From Nissolia schottii (taxonomy: Eukaryota; Streptophyta; Magnoliopsida; Fabales; Fabaceae): 64,000 nucleotides of DNA. Position numbers and translations under genes: made by a program. The notes under the pieces are model-generated. The model searched no databases and had not been told where the DNA came from. It was given only the letters and a program-made list of their open reading frames with translations. Positions 49,265 through 61,589 of the stretch are shown here, one piece after another (position 1 is the first letter of the stretch; each line of letters starts with the position of its first letter). Where the stretch lies: the NCBI GenBank assembly GCA_003254905.1, contig QANU01043359.1, positions 283,970 to 347,969 of the forward strand, written 5' to 3'.

Positions 49265-51230
49265 CACTATGAGAAAAACGCTCGTTACCGTTGGAGTCAC
49301 CGTCAGATTTTTTCCCGATTATCGTGAGAATTTTTTACTTTCCGTCAGACTTATCGTCGGCAAATGGACCGACGGTAATAGTCTCGATGGTAACTTATTA
49401 TTATCGTATCTATATAGCCAACGGTAATTAGCGTCAGTGACGACCGATGATAATGGCGGTCCAAGAACAGATCATATTGAATCGTTTTACCGTCGAATAA
49501 AACCGATGATATTGATATTAATATTTTATTCCGTATACTGTCGCTTAATTCCGACAGAAATTTAATGATATTTGTACACAAATTACCGCCACCTATAACC
49601 AACGGTGATAATGTCAATATTTTATTTCATATACCGTAGATTAACTCCGACAAAAATTTGATGATATATGTACATCATGCATTCAAATTACCGTCGACTA
49701 TAACCAACAATAATTATGAATATTTCCGTCGGAATGTTATTGTAGGAATTTTTTGATGGTAAATATAATTAATTAAAAAAATATATTTAATTATTATTTT
49801 ATTTTTATTATTATTCCAAATATTAAATTATTATTTAATGCAATAATTTATATATTTAATAATATAATTATTTCATTAAATAATAAATTAATTAAATTAT
49901 TATTTAATTTTATATACTATATATGAAATAAATATATAATTATATAATTATTGAATTAAATAAATATTAAATTCAATAATATATTTAGTAATTATAATAA
50001 ATCTAATACCAAAATATGACAATGCATATAAAATTAAAAGATATAATTTAAAATTTTATTAAATAGATGCACATTTAATTAATCCAATTAAATTTTTTAT
50101 TAGATATAGTAAATAATTATATAGAATATACAACCAAATAGTTACCTATTTATTTTAATATATAAATAATAATCTATCCTTATAAATAATTAACTTTTAA
50201 GAAATGAATTTGTGCAATAAAACTTAATAAGAAAATTATACATAATATTCAAATAAAATTGTGTTACAAATTCTCAAATAATTACATATACTATTCTGAA
50301 AGTTCAAAACTGTCATCGTAACTTTCAGAACAAAATTCATCATTGAACTCTTCTTCTTCTTTGCTATCATTGTAAACGTCAACTTCTTCATCACTTGCAT
50401 GTTGTTGGAGGTTAGGGAGTTCAACAATGTTAGGGTGATCATCAAATGTACTGATGGCTAATGTCGTACGCAATGGAGAGTCAACAATTATCGTTGCCAG
50501 GATAGCTTCGGCAGTTGATATGCTTGATCAAATGTATTGTCTGAAGATTTTGTGTCATCAAACTCAATTCGACCACTTGACTTCCATTTTATCACAACTT
50601 TTCAACTTGATTAGCAAGCTCCTGAATAATTTGCATAATAAACTTTTCTTGATCTTTCAACAATAATGAATGGCATACCCCCTATGCCGCCGTGTAGGAT
50701 TAATCTCAATGGTCTTGTAGTCAGGGTGAGCCCGAGTTCCGTTTGGTTCATACCAATCACAGCAAAGTACAACATGATGAGATGAATCATCGTGTGCATA
50801 TTCTAATTCAATAATTTGTTTAAGTACTCCATACCAATCATTGGTTGTTTCAGCAGCATTAGAATATTCATCCTTAACCCAAACCACACTATTGTTTATC
50901 CTTTGTCCAGTTGCCTATTCAGATATGTGAAACTTGTATCCGTTAACAAAATAAATGGACCAACTAATTACTTTGTTCAGAGGTCCTCAGGACAAACTCA
51001 TCAAGTGATGGTCGCTGCTACAATGACTTTACACCTATATTAATTTTAAAACTAAGTTATATGTATCTGATTACAATAAAGGAAATCATTCGATTGAAAT
51101 ATCTAGTTAGTTAAAGACATACATAATTTTCAAACCACAAAGGAAACATTTGATCGTCCCATTGATCACCAAAGTGTTGTTGAAACATCCTGAAAACACA
51201 CATCGACATAATTAACATTTTTAGAAACTG
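49265..51230 (-). mobile_element. CACTA (En/Spm) transposon, truncated
   Basis: The left border is CACTATGAGAAAAACG, a CACTA-type terminus (the 3' end in gene sense). The first 450 bases hold many copies of TACCGTCGG-like words, typical subterminal repeats. On the minus strand from about 51190 to 50291 there are pieces of the CACTA-linked protein: FGDQWDDQMFPLWFENYV, then VISWSIYFVNGYKFH, then DWYGVLKQIIELEY and CCDWYEPNGTRAHPDYKT (DUF4216-like), and an acidic tail ending in SFELSE. In-frame stops interrupt it, one in the HISE-ATGQ stretch. The other terminus is missing, cut off near the LTR relic at 51250. Confidence 0.75.
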
Positions 51231-51249
51231 CGTATTAATAAATTAAACA

Positions 51250-51740
51250 AGATTATAAGGATTGATTGAGCATGCTAGTAATATGGAAGCTCTTCTTCAC
51301 AATTCAACAGAACAACCAAGTGAGCTGCCACCCTTTCTTGCACATTCAACTAATAAGCGTTTGCTCTTCCAAAGCCACCTTGCATGGTCAAAAACTCAAA
51401 GATGTATGAGTCATATGGCGAGTCATGTAGGTGATGTCCTTGCTTACATCATTAGTAATTTGTTTTTCATTTTAATTTTTGCCAAAATTGGCTTGAAGAG
51501 CACGGCAAAGAGGCCTATAAATACCCCACCATGGCTCTTAAATGTGACATGCAAGTGTTCCCATAAGTACGTTTCGTTCACATACTCTATCGTTACACGG
51601 ATGAAGCAAAAACACTGAACCTCATTATACAAGCCTTACCACGATTTTCCATAGTCTTCTCACCACCTTGTCCTCTTAGATTTGCCTCGATTTCCTAAGG
51701 AAAACCCTAATCTACATATTGTGGAACTAGTTCCGTAGCA
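51250..51740 (-). mobile_element. LTR relic, minus orientation
   Basis: On the minus strand this resembles 2745-3110, sharing GGAAAATCGTGGTAAGG-like wording, a TATTTATAGGCC core and a TTGACCATGCAAGGTGGC phrase. It is another old LTR copy of that family, without an internal region in view. Confidence 0.5.
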
Positions 51741-53554
51741 AGTCACGCGAGCACCCGAGACACTAGGGCTCTCTAGGGCTTTTACACAAAGTTTTCCCAA
51801 ACCAATTGGAAACATTTCAAAAAGTGGGTAATCTTAGCATGATTACTACCTTAGTGATTTATGTATGTTTATTGATATGTGTATGTTGTTAGAATTGTGA
51901 TTATTTATCTGGAAAACTGCTGGTGTGTATCTATGACTTGATTGGGATATATGCGTACCTAAGGGCAAATAAGGGTTTTGATATGAAAGTAATGATTTTG
52001 AGAGTGTTTTCGAAAGGAGGGAATGCTAGGTTTTGAAGGACCAAGGAAAAGGATTAGGGAAAAGGTTTGAGAAATGGAAGAAAAGCTCAAACAAGTAAAC
52101 TTGTTCTTAGGGTTTCCTTTCAGACCGCTGAGCTCCCTAGGGTTTCTGTTGAGCAGACTCCACATATCCAGTGGCCACTGAGCGAACCTGAGGAAGCCGC
52201 TGAGCGACTGAAGAAAATCCCAAGGGTACAAAGATCCCAACAAGCACTATGGCACCGTAAGTTACGCATGGAAATTGTATGTGATTAACTGTATAGGTGG
52301 TACATATTCATTATGATGCATCATTAGGAACGAGTTGTTATTAGAATGTTAGAACAATCCTAGATAACTAGACAGATAATCACTTAACCAAGAAAAGATC
52401 ATAATTGAACATAGGGAACGAACAAAGATCTTAAGAAGGTGCCGACCACAATGAGCTCTGAATACCTTAAAGATATGTACTTAGTATATGAATAGGAAAA
52501 TCCCCTCTCTCGGCACATCCACGGACAAGCCCCTTGCCAATCCAGCAAGATGGATTGGTTAATGATTTGAAAGCAGGCTTAGACCTGATCTTATATCAAA
52601 GTAAAAGGGAAAGATGAATATATAAAGAAACGACGTCATAAAGAAGTTAAAGTCGCCTAGAGGACATAAAGGGCCCAAAGAATCATAAAAAATGAACGAG
52701 TTCACTCCTGGTCGCATCGATAGGGCAGCCCCTCGCCATCCCACAAGTAGGATGGTTATTCCCTATTGTTGTTCTATGAAATATGCCATCGTGCATTCGT
52801 GGTTCGCTACCACTCAGGTTATAGCGCTGCCTGGTCGTCAACGATACGAAAACAGAAGAAGGTCGCAACTGAACAGGAACGACAATTCCACGGTATACGA
52901 AGGAGGAAGAACTGAATGTATCAAGAAGGACGCTGCCACAAGGCGCGTAAGAGAAATCCATATTCCCTCATGCATATGTTTGTAAACTATATGCATACTG
53001 TGGATAAGACCATACTAAAAGTACGCCTATATACTACGATGTTCATAAGAAAAGACGCAAGTATAATTCCCTGATAACTAGGGTAAAGATTAGAACAACC
53101 TAGTCACCTAGTAAAGTAGGTAAATCTGCTCAAGACTAATGGGAACAATAATAATAATGAGTAGGAAATTTTAGTATACTGTGACACATAGAATTCTCTT
53201 GAGTGGCCTAGATCATATCCAAAGTAATACAGAGTACCCCTACACTAAAGGTTTCCCACGGAGAACGCGACGTTCTCACCCCCATTTGTTTATGACTCCA
53301 GGAATCTACGATGGGCGCCTCACCGAGCAGTCGGAGAACGATACTTGGCACAAGTGCATGGATTGCCGTCACCGGGGTTATCACGGGGGCCTACATACCA
53401 GCTGATGTTTGGGGCACTCCTCTTCCACCAATCATTAAACCTTCATCCGGTTCATATATGAGCTCCGACGTGCAGTCTCCTACTCTGTCAACAAAGAAGA
53501 ACCTGCACCCTACGAGAAAGATGTAGAAATGGATCCAAATTTGGTTCCTGCAAG

Positions 53555-54431
53555 CATAGTTATCAAAATCGCGAGTTAATTCGTAAACTCGTACGAGTTT
53601 ACGAGTTTAGGTAGTAAAATCGAGCTAACTCGCATGTAAACTCGTTTCTGGGTAAAATTGGGTAAACTCCCATAAAATCGCGAGTTTACTGCCGAGTTTA
53701 CGAGTTTACCACAGGCAGAGTTTTTTTTTACAGCTGCGCATGCAATCGTACTCCGTAGTGCCATCATGCTTTGTCGCTAATCCATCGTATATATTTCAAA
53801 TATCTTTTCCATAAGGGTGCGTGACCTCTGCATCGTTATCTGTACTTTAGTGTTCTGGATTGGAGGCATCATCGTCACATACTCGCTTCTTGTGATGCTC
53901 AGTACTATGGGACTCGCTGATATCTTCGATATTTATGCTGTTGTGTGTGTCATCTCCTGGATATTTGTGTTATTAAAGGTTCCAGAAACAAAGGGCATGC
54001 CCCTCGAACTCATCACCGAATTCTTTGTTGTCGGCTCGAAGCAGACTACTTCTGTCAAGAATGAATGACATTGTTCTTTATATACATTTGCTATGTTGGT
54101 TGCTCAATACACCGCCTCTTTCTTGTGTTGATAGATTTTACTTATCATTAAGTTTATGTAGAGGAAGATATGTTCTGGTTCAAACAAATGTATTATATAT
54201 TATCTATGAATTGAACTTAGAACTCATATATTTCATCTTTATTAGTGCTTTATTATGGAGTTAAAAGTATTTATGAATTTCAAGTTTTATTAAATATATT
54301 TTTGTAGCACAATAATTTTTTAAAATATTTTTTTAATATTTTTTTAATAATAGGTAAACTCGTACGAGTTTACGATCCGAGTTTACGGAGGCTCCACGAG
54401 TTTACTTAAACTCGCGAGTTTGATAACCAAG
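53555..54431. mobile_element. Non-autonomous hAT transposon with captured sugar-transporter fragment (Pack-hAT)
   Basis: The 877-bp element begins CATAGTTATCAAAATCGCG and ends with an inverse match (20 of 23 bases) finishing TTTGATAACCAAG. A perfect 8-bp duplication CCTGCAAG lies at 53547-53554 and 54432-54439. Subterminal regions repeat CGAGTTTAC and ACTCGTACGAG many times in both orientations. No transposase is present; the interior carries the last exon of a host gene. The intact duplication shows it arrived after the surrounding relic. Confidence 0.88.
53817..54068 (+). pseudogene. Captured 3' fragment of a tonoplast monosaccharide transporter (TST/TMT, MSSP-like)
   Basis: The reading frame gives VRDLCIVICTLVFWIGGIIV, then YAVVCVISWIFVLLKVPETKGMP, and ends with a normal-looking stop after SVKNE. 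This is the C terminus of the plant monosaccharide-sensing/tonoplast sugar transporter family: the final two membrane helices and the PETKGxPLE motif of major facilitator sugar carriers. Only about 83 residues of a protein usually over 700 long are present, and no ATG opens the frame. The fragment starts after an AG-like splice acceptor, so the element took genomic DNA including a last exon. Family assignment is from memory of the C-terminal wording. Confidence 0.8.
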
Positions 54432-55246
54432 CCTGCAAGGATACCCTCAGCCCGTCTGTGGAGTCGGCGTGGCTCTAGGAAGCGGGTTCCCCGTCCGATT
54501 CAACGTCAACTGGCTCCTCGTACTTACGACAACAAAGCAGGACCTTCCACGAGTCCACCGAGTCTATCCATTATTCCTGAGTCCGCATGGGATTCGGATG
54601 AGGAAGATGACTCACTGATCCTTGACTTCCCGGATAGAGAAGAAGAAGGCAAGAACGAAGAGGAACCCATGGAAGAAGACCCTAAAGAAACAGAGGGAAA
54701 AGAGGATGAAGAAGAGGACGAGGATCCAGAAGAAGAGGAGGAGGAGGTAGCTGAAGAGGAAGATGAAGATCCTAATGAACAGGATGGGACCACTCCTTAA
54801 ACAGTAGCTGATATCAGACGACCGACCGTGTAACAGTTTTGTATGGGCTAAGTAAAAAGCCCTTAGGTGTATATATTCGGGTTGTAATTAAATGACGCTA
54901 ATTATAACATAACTCTTGTATGTATATAATGACTGCTATGTAAATTAAGTAATATATCCATGATGTTACTTGATGGACCACGTGCTTATTTATCTGTTGG
55001 CGGATTGTCTTTACATTTGCTTGGGAATCGTTAAGCCTCAATGCTCTATTGCTTATACTATATGTTCTATCTTAAGCGCGACTCATATATTTTATGCCTT
55101 AACACATGAAAGGAAAAAGTTTCAAAATTAGTCCATATTCTCTATATAACAAGTATTTCACAAAACTATAAGTATTCCCACCAAGCAGATAATAACCTAG
55201 TCTGCGATGCTTATTACTTAAGCATAAGCTAGCTAGTTAGGGTGTT

Positions 55247-56112
55247 ACACCCATCACCATTGGTCTACATCAAGGATCAACTCTGAGTCCCTATCTTTTC
55301 ACCTTTGTCTTGGATGCTTTTAATGAACACATTCAAGGTCTAGTGCCCAAGTGCATGCTTTTCGCAGATGACATTGTTTTGGTGGAAGAGTCGAGAGAAG
55401 AGTTCAATTGAATGTTAGAACTATGGAGACAAGCATTGGAAACACACAATGTTTGTATAAGCAGAAGTAAGACCGAATATATGGAATGTAGGTATATTAA
55501 GGGGCGTAAAAATCCAAACGTAGAGGTGATAATTGGAGACAATCCTATACCACACGTCACAAGGTTCAAGTACATTGGCTCCATTATCCAAAATGATGGA
55601 GAGATAGAGAGCGTTGTTAATCATAGGATCTAAGCTGGGTGGATGAAGCGGAGGAGTGTATTGGGAGTTCTGTGTAATAGAAAAGTGCCACTCAAACTTA
55701 AGAGAAAATTTTACTACACAGCTATAAGACCAGCAATGTTATACAGGACTGAGTGTTGGACAGTAAAAATGCAACAGGAGAAAAAATGAGGATGCTACGG
55801 TGGATGTGTGGACACACTAGACAAGATAGCATTAGGAATGATTGCATTAGGGAGAAAGTTGGGGTAACATCTATAGTTCAAAAGATGGTATAATCCTGTC
55901 TTAGATGGTTTGGACATGTGAAGAGAAGACCATTAGAAGCCCCGATGAGAAGACAAGTGACAGGTAACTCAATAGCTAGAGGGAGAGGGAGCCCTAGAAA
56001 AATTATAGAGAAAACTATTAGAAGAGATTTAGAAGTTAATGATTTACATGAAAATATGACCTTTAATAAGGTATTATGGCGTTGCTTGATCCATGTAGCC
56101 GACTCTACATAG
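55247..56112 (+). mobile_element. RTE-type LINE, 5'-truncated
   Basis: The plus strand carries the end of a non-LTR reverse transcriptase: GLHQGSTLSPYLFTFVLDAF, CMLFADDIVLV (the FADD active site), SKTEYMECRYIKG, RFKYIGSIIQNDGEI, RRSVLGVLCNRKVPLKLK, LRWFGHVKRRPLEAPMRR and LWRCLIHVADST near the end. This wording is typical of the plant RTE clade. Stops occur after EEFN (near 55409), after VVNHRI (55633) and in the stretch 55780-55890, and there is a shift near 55785, so it is dead. The 5' part is absent; the sequence begins exactly where the TGTTACA end of the LTR relic stops. Confidence 0.85.
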
Positions 56113-57251
56113 TGAGATAAAGCTGTGTTCTTATTGTTGTGTATTTACGTTATCTTCATGAGTGATGCCACCAACACGTATAGACATATTCTCGTTTTCC
56201 ATTTTTCAAATATTTATATACGTTAAATAAATATGCAAGATTACACAAATGCCTCACAAATGATTGAAAAGAAAAAGAAATTTAAAATCTTACACAGAGA
56301 AGTAATGAATGCAAGTCCAAAACCAATGAGGATGCAATAAGGCGGTGATAAGTTGCTGGCGGCAAATGGCTAATAATGACAGGCAAGCAGTGAACTTTGC
56401 AGTGGTAATGATTATGGATGGGAATGAGAGGGTTGGGTGGAGGAATGGGATATGAAAATGCATCTGCCATAAAAGGGTAAACAAAATGGCCAAAGAAAAA
56501 AAGAACGACAAAAGAAAAGACAAAGAGGGAGAGAAAATGAGTAAGTTTGTGGGGCCCATTTATAATGTGTTGTCACAATTTAATTGATTGTGCTCAAAGT
56601 TGACGGGTTCATCAAGTGACCCCCTAAAAAATTTCTCTCACTCTTCCATTTCTCACCCCTTTTTTTATCTTCATGGAATAAAGATGAGAGTAAAGTGTGG
56701 GATGTGACGTGAAAGGGATTTAAATCCATCTTCATGAGTCATCCCCTCCTTCACCATTAAAACTCCGTTTTCTTTATACACGACCGAGATCCCGTTATTC
56801 CATGTTGTCGGTGGATGAAGCCACCACGTGGCGCAGTACCACGCACACGGGGCCCAACAACGGAACCGAATCCCTGTCTCGCACTCTCTTTCTGATCTCA
56901 GAGGCTCAAAAAAATGCGTCCAATAGAACGACGCCACACCTTGCGTTAAAGATCCTCACACTCACATCCTACTTCCCACCGCAACAAAACGAACACGAAA
57001 CTCGCTCGAAGCATTTTTATTTTCCCTCTTAGCGGACGCTTCCTCCATTTTTTCCTGCACCCGCACCGCACCGGAGCAATTCCCCTCTAACCACCTTCCA
57101 GATCACGTGCCGCGCGTGCTTGGGAGCCACTTCTTCCCTCCGCAAAGCCAACGATGGACGGTGGCGCGTCGTCGACTCGCTGCTGAAACGGACCGATCCG
57201 GCTCGGAGGGATCGGCTATTTCCATTTTCGGGCTCCGAGAGAGAGGTGAGG
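56113..57251. other. Upstream region of the GT64 gene
   Basis: No gene is visible. A G-box CCACGTGG lies at 56824-56831, about 420 bases above the GT64 start codon, in GC-richer sequence likely to be promoter and 5' leader. Confidence 0.5.
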
Positions 57252-60200
57252 ATGAGAGGGAGCTGGTTCATGAAGCGCCGGCCGGAGCAGAGGTTCCGGC
57301 AGCTCGCGATCAACGCCGTCAAGTCGGCGAGGATCAATCTCCTCCTCTGGTGTTGCATTGTGTTAGCGCTGGTCGTGCTCGCCACCATGGCTTCCTCCTT
57401 CGCCGTGTTCACCAATCGCAATCTTTCCATGCCTCGCTTCGACGCTTCGAGGTTCGTTCTCTTTCTCTCTGCCTTTTTTGCGATCGTCGTTTTGATTCCG
57501 TTAATCTGCTGCGAGTTGTTGTTCTTGTTTCTGTTTTCGGTGAATCTTGGCTTGCTTGTTGAGTTATTGAGATCGGTTCAGTTTTTGGTAAGAGGTTTTA
57601 TATTTATATTATTATTTGAAGAAACACGGAAACTTTCCAGTTCCGTAAAAGGAGTTTTCACTTTTTATGCTGTTGTTTCCTTTTTATTCTTTACGGACAA
57701 AAAATGAAGGTAAGTGTTAGTTGAAGGCCAAAAAAATTGGAAAAAATTGCACTCGATGGGATCGGAAAGTAGTAGTTGGATGAGTTTCTATTACTTATTG
57801 CTCTGTTTGTATGTTTAATTTTGGGATTATGGAACCGAGTTACTTGTTTTGAGATGGAGGAGATTGTGTGGAATAGGAGTAGCTGAGTACATGGCTTTGA
57901 AGGTTAGTAACGTTGTGATTGATTGAAAAAATGTTCATTTATTCTGTATGTCTTTTACTATGTAGAGAGAATATAGGGGATAGAGAAAAAGGTTCCTTTA
58001 TAGTGTTAAGTAAGGAGTGTTTGGACGGCTTGTTTCATAACAACTTCAGCCTTGGACACCTGAACAAGTTCTTGGTGCAAAGAATTTTGGGAATTCGAGT
58101 TTCTGATATGAGTATTATCATATTGAAATTCTCGGGACATCACATCACATGGTATTTAGAGTTTCTTTAGTTCAACAGTGGTGGTCGATTACTCATACTT
58201 GTATATTTGAATTGGGGTACATAGTTAGGTACTTTTTGTATTATTTAATGTTATGGACCTTATGTATTATTTAATTTTACAACGTAAGAGATTAATCACT
58301 CCTTGATGGGCTTTTAATGTAATCGTACTTTCGAGCATTTTAAAAAAACAATAACAAACTTTCTTTGTGGTTTAGGTGGTCTTATTCTATTTTATTAGCC
58401 TTGTTCGAGCCTTCAAGTTTAGTGCAATGCAACTGAACATTGGACTTTGAATTGAGAATGTTGATAGCGCCTTCTAACTTGTAAAATTTATTCCGAGTCC
58501 AATGTTCAAATTAAATACTTCAGTATAGCATTTTGAGGTTCGCTTACTTACTTGCATGGGTAATAATGCTACTTAAACAACAAAATTTTACAATATATAC
58601 GGACAACGTATAAATATATAACAAGATGTGAGTGCACATGGCCTCCACATAATTATTGTACTCTACAACAACACTCACACCTTGTATATTTGTACGTTGT
58701 CCATGTATGTTGTCAAAATTTATTATTCAAGTAGCATTACCCTACTGGCATAGTACCGTTATAAATAACTCTGGAAAAATAGTGGGATAAAGGAAAGCCT
58801 TTTGATTGTAAATTTAAGTTCTTTAGGATCATTGATTGTATTTTGCTCGTAAACTCAGAAAACTCATCTCATGATATATTTCACAGGAAAGGATATTCTG
58901 TCGTAATGAACACATGGAAGAGATATGATCTCCTCAAGCAATCCATCATGCATTATTCCTCATGTCCTCGACTTAAATCAGTACATATAGTGTGGAGTGA
59001 ACCTGATCCTCCTTCAGATTTTCTTTTAAAATTTCTACATCATGCAATACAGTCGAAGTCTACACATGGGCAACAAGTCAAATTGGAGATTGATATCAAC
59101 ACGGAAGACAGTTTGAATAATAGATTTAAAGAAATAAAGGATTTGGAGACCGATGCTGTCTTTTCTATTGATGATGATGTCATATTTCCTTGCTCTTCAG
59201 TGGAATTTGCATTTGATGTTTGGCAAAGTGCTTCAGATACAATGGTGGGATTTGTGCCTCGGGCCCATTGGGTGGATTCATTGGTATGATTTTATCTATT
59301 TATTTTACCAACTAGTTTGTTCGCCATTCCGATTCCGATAATATTTCTTTTATGCCTATACATTTGTAGTTCCAACATGGTAGAAAGTATATGGTTTCAG
59401 CTTAGAAAAAGCTAAGTCTTCCTGAGTTGAGTTTTCATGCATTATTTATTGTTCTGTTTATACTGCAAAATTTTGATATAGAAGTTATAGCCTTCAACAG
59501 GCTTGATATCTACTAGTATTCACATTTGAAGATGCAATTTGGCAAAACATAAAATTCAAACCTTTGTCAAACATATCAATTGGTGATCCATTTTGAATAT
59601 GAGCTGAGATCTGCCTTGAAGGAAAAGAAATCTGGACTTTTTCCGTACAAGAAAGAATTTAATCTCTTGATGTGTCGATTCAACATTCTAGAAACTGCTA
59701 GTTTTGTTTGGTATTTCTATAAATCTTGGACTTCTAGACTTAGTCTTTGGCCTGAAGAATATATCAAACTTTTAATGCTAATCTTTCTGGTTATTCCATG
59801 CTCTTGCAGAAAGGTAATGACAACAAATTTAGATATGGGGGATGGTGGTCTGTGTGGTGGACTGGTACATATAGCATGGTGCTTTCCAAGGCAGCTTTCT
59901 TTCACAAAAAGTATTTCAGTCTCTACACAAATGAGATGCCAGCATCAATTAGAGAATATGTAACCAAGAATAGGTTTTTCTCTACACTAACTAATCACTC
60001 GCTTCCTTCCAGTTTATTAGACTTCAACCTTCCAAATTATGTAATTCCACCTTGAATGTTATTTGCTAAAATAATTTAATTAACTTACCAGGAATTGTGA
60101 AGACATTGCAATGTCTTTCCTTGTTGCAAATGCAACTGGTGCACCCCCAATATGGGTTCAAGGTAATTGATACATCAGTAGTAGATCGCTAATTATCATC

Positions 60201-61227
60201 TCGAGAATTTGTTTCTGTACACTGAAGTCACATTACAATGTTAACAATGCCAAAGCTTATGACAATTTCATAGGAGTATGGTCATCCGTCCCCCTTCTCT
60301 TGTTTTTCTGAATAAATAAATAATTTCTGAATAAATAAATCTTTATTTTAATACCTCAAAATGACTAAAATATCCTTGCTTTGAAGTGAGTTGTGACATG
60401 TAAGATTGATTGCGGTTGAGGACTGCTAAGTGATGTCTGGAATGTTATTTCAAAACAAACATTATAAAAATGCTAATATATGTATTTTTACTTTTTTTTT
60501 TTTCAAAAATAAATATATTTTTTGGTCAAACACATTATATGTTCTCCAACAAGAGTCAAACACAGCTCTTTTAATTTACCTCTTGGCACAGGACCAAGAG
60601 AGATGCCACTTGATCTACTAGCTCTCAGCATATGTTTTTTTTTTCTGAGACTACTAGACACTCGTAGTTTATTTTATCCCCGCACCCAGGGTTCTGGCTG
60701 CCTAGTTCTGTTCGTGAAAGTATGTTGTCAACTGTCTGTAATTGCTTGGAACAGTTTAATAATTTGCATTATTTACAGTGTGAATATTTATAACTATGGA
60801 ATACTGCTGGTATTTTGAGAAATTGTTGTATTTTTATCACACTAATCCTAATGCTCAAGTAAACGAATACAATTATAAATTTCTGTTTGTGGGACAAGTA
60901 GCTGGCAGTGAGGTTTCATGTATTGCTTGATTTTATATTGTCCATATACATGTTGCACATTAACTATGTTCATTGTGGTCTCAAGATAATTAAAGCACCG
61001 CGTGAATATGTGGCACTCCTACATCGATACCTGCACGTGTCAATTTCGTTGATTTCATTGTTACAGGTAAAATATTTGAAATTGGATCCACTGGGATCAG
61101 CAGCATGGGAGGTCACAGTAATAAAAGAACAGTGTGTGTCAATAGATTTACTGCTGTATATGGGCGGATGCCCTTGGTATCTACTTCAGTGAAGGCTGTC
61201 GATAGCCGCCACAACTGGTTTTGGTGA
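57252..61227 (+). CDS. EPC1: Glycosyltransferase family 64 protein, EPC1/GMT1-like
   Basis: Five exons: 57252-57451, 58887-59283, 59810-59973, 60092-60162 and 61067-61227, all GT-AG with matching phase, coding 330 residues. It is a type II Golgi protein: basic N terminus, one membrane helix (about 28-50), then the catalytic domain. Family marks are VVMNTWKRYDLLKQS, a DDD metal/nucleotide-sugar site at 162-164 (FSIDDDVIF), PRAHWVDSL, WWSVWWTGTYSMVLSKAAFFH, NCEDIAMSFLVANATG and the end AVDSRHNWFW. GT64 resembles the EXT/EXTL domain of animals. The Arabidopsis relative EPC1/GMT1 adds mannose to glycosylinositol phosphorylceramides, and its loss weakens cell adhesion. Adjacency to HSPRO, as at At3g55830-At3g55840, supports the EPC1 assignment over other GT64 members. 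The upstream frame from 57120 lacks family similarity, so 57252 is preferred. Confidence 0.93.
58563..58741. mobile_element. Foldback MITE in GT64 intron 1
   Basis: Two arms of about 70 bases, starting TAATGCTACTTAAACAACA and ending in the near-inverse TTATTCAAGTAGCATTA, pair around a short centre. The words ACGGACAACGTA and TACGTTGTCCATG mark the arms. Target duplication is unclear. It lies 145 bases before the exon 2 acceptor. Confidence 0.7.
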
Positions 61228-61589
61228 CAATCTGGATTTTGATTTTCTTTGCAGCTTTAGAAATTCCACTCTCTTACAGTTAGCTAGTTGGGTAACCCGA
61301 TTCTTGTTAGTTACATAGCTGTATAATATTGAATCTTACACAAAATTCATGCATTTTGGCAGGGAGAGCAAATATAGCACATTCCTTAGATTCATTCCTT
61401 GTATTCTTGACATGTTATACAAGACTGCTGAGGTTATTTTTGTCTCTAAAATATAAAATTATTGTATAATTACGGGATATTACATCCAATGGCATGAGAC
61501 GCTAGGACGAGTTGATCCATTCTCTTATTAGAAAAATTTGCTTGTGATCCTAGAGAGACATATTGACTTTATAATTTTTTTTAAAGCTC
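61228..61589. other. 3' flank of the GT64 gene
   Basis: Likely 3' untranslated region and spacer. No other feature seen. Confidence 0.4.

Larger units (their letters stand above)
51741..55246 (+). mobile_element. LTR-retroelement relic carrying an inserted hAT
   Basis: No intact domain is recognisable. The stretch has short broken frames, an acidic Glu/Asp-rich frame at 54420-54800, and a right end AGCTAGTTAGGGTGTTACA like that at 35205. The hAT element at 53555-54431 interrupts it cleanly: removing that element and one copy of its target duplication rejoins GTTCCTGCAAG with GATACCCTCAG. I infer an old LTR-type fossil; no second LTR identified. Confidence 0.4.

Noticed and set aside
53571-53710. 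Repeated CGAGTTTAC words as a CRISPR-like array
   Set aside because: Spacing is irregular, words occur in both orientations, and they are the subterminal repeats of the hAT element in a eukaryotic genome.
54420-54800. Acidic 126-codon frame as a host gene
   Set aside because: It is low-complexity Glu/Asp sequence that starts within the hAT end and runs into an LTR-type relic. It has no domain of its own.
57029-57430. 133-codon minus-strand frame at the GT64 first exon
   Set aside because: It is antisense to the conserved GT64 start and has no family similarity.
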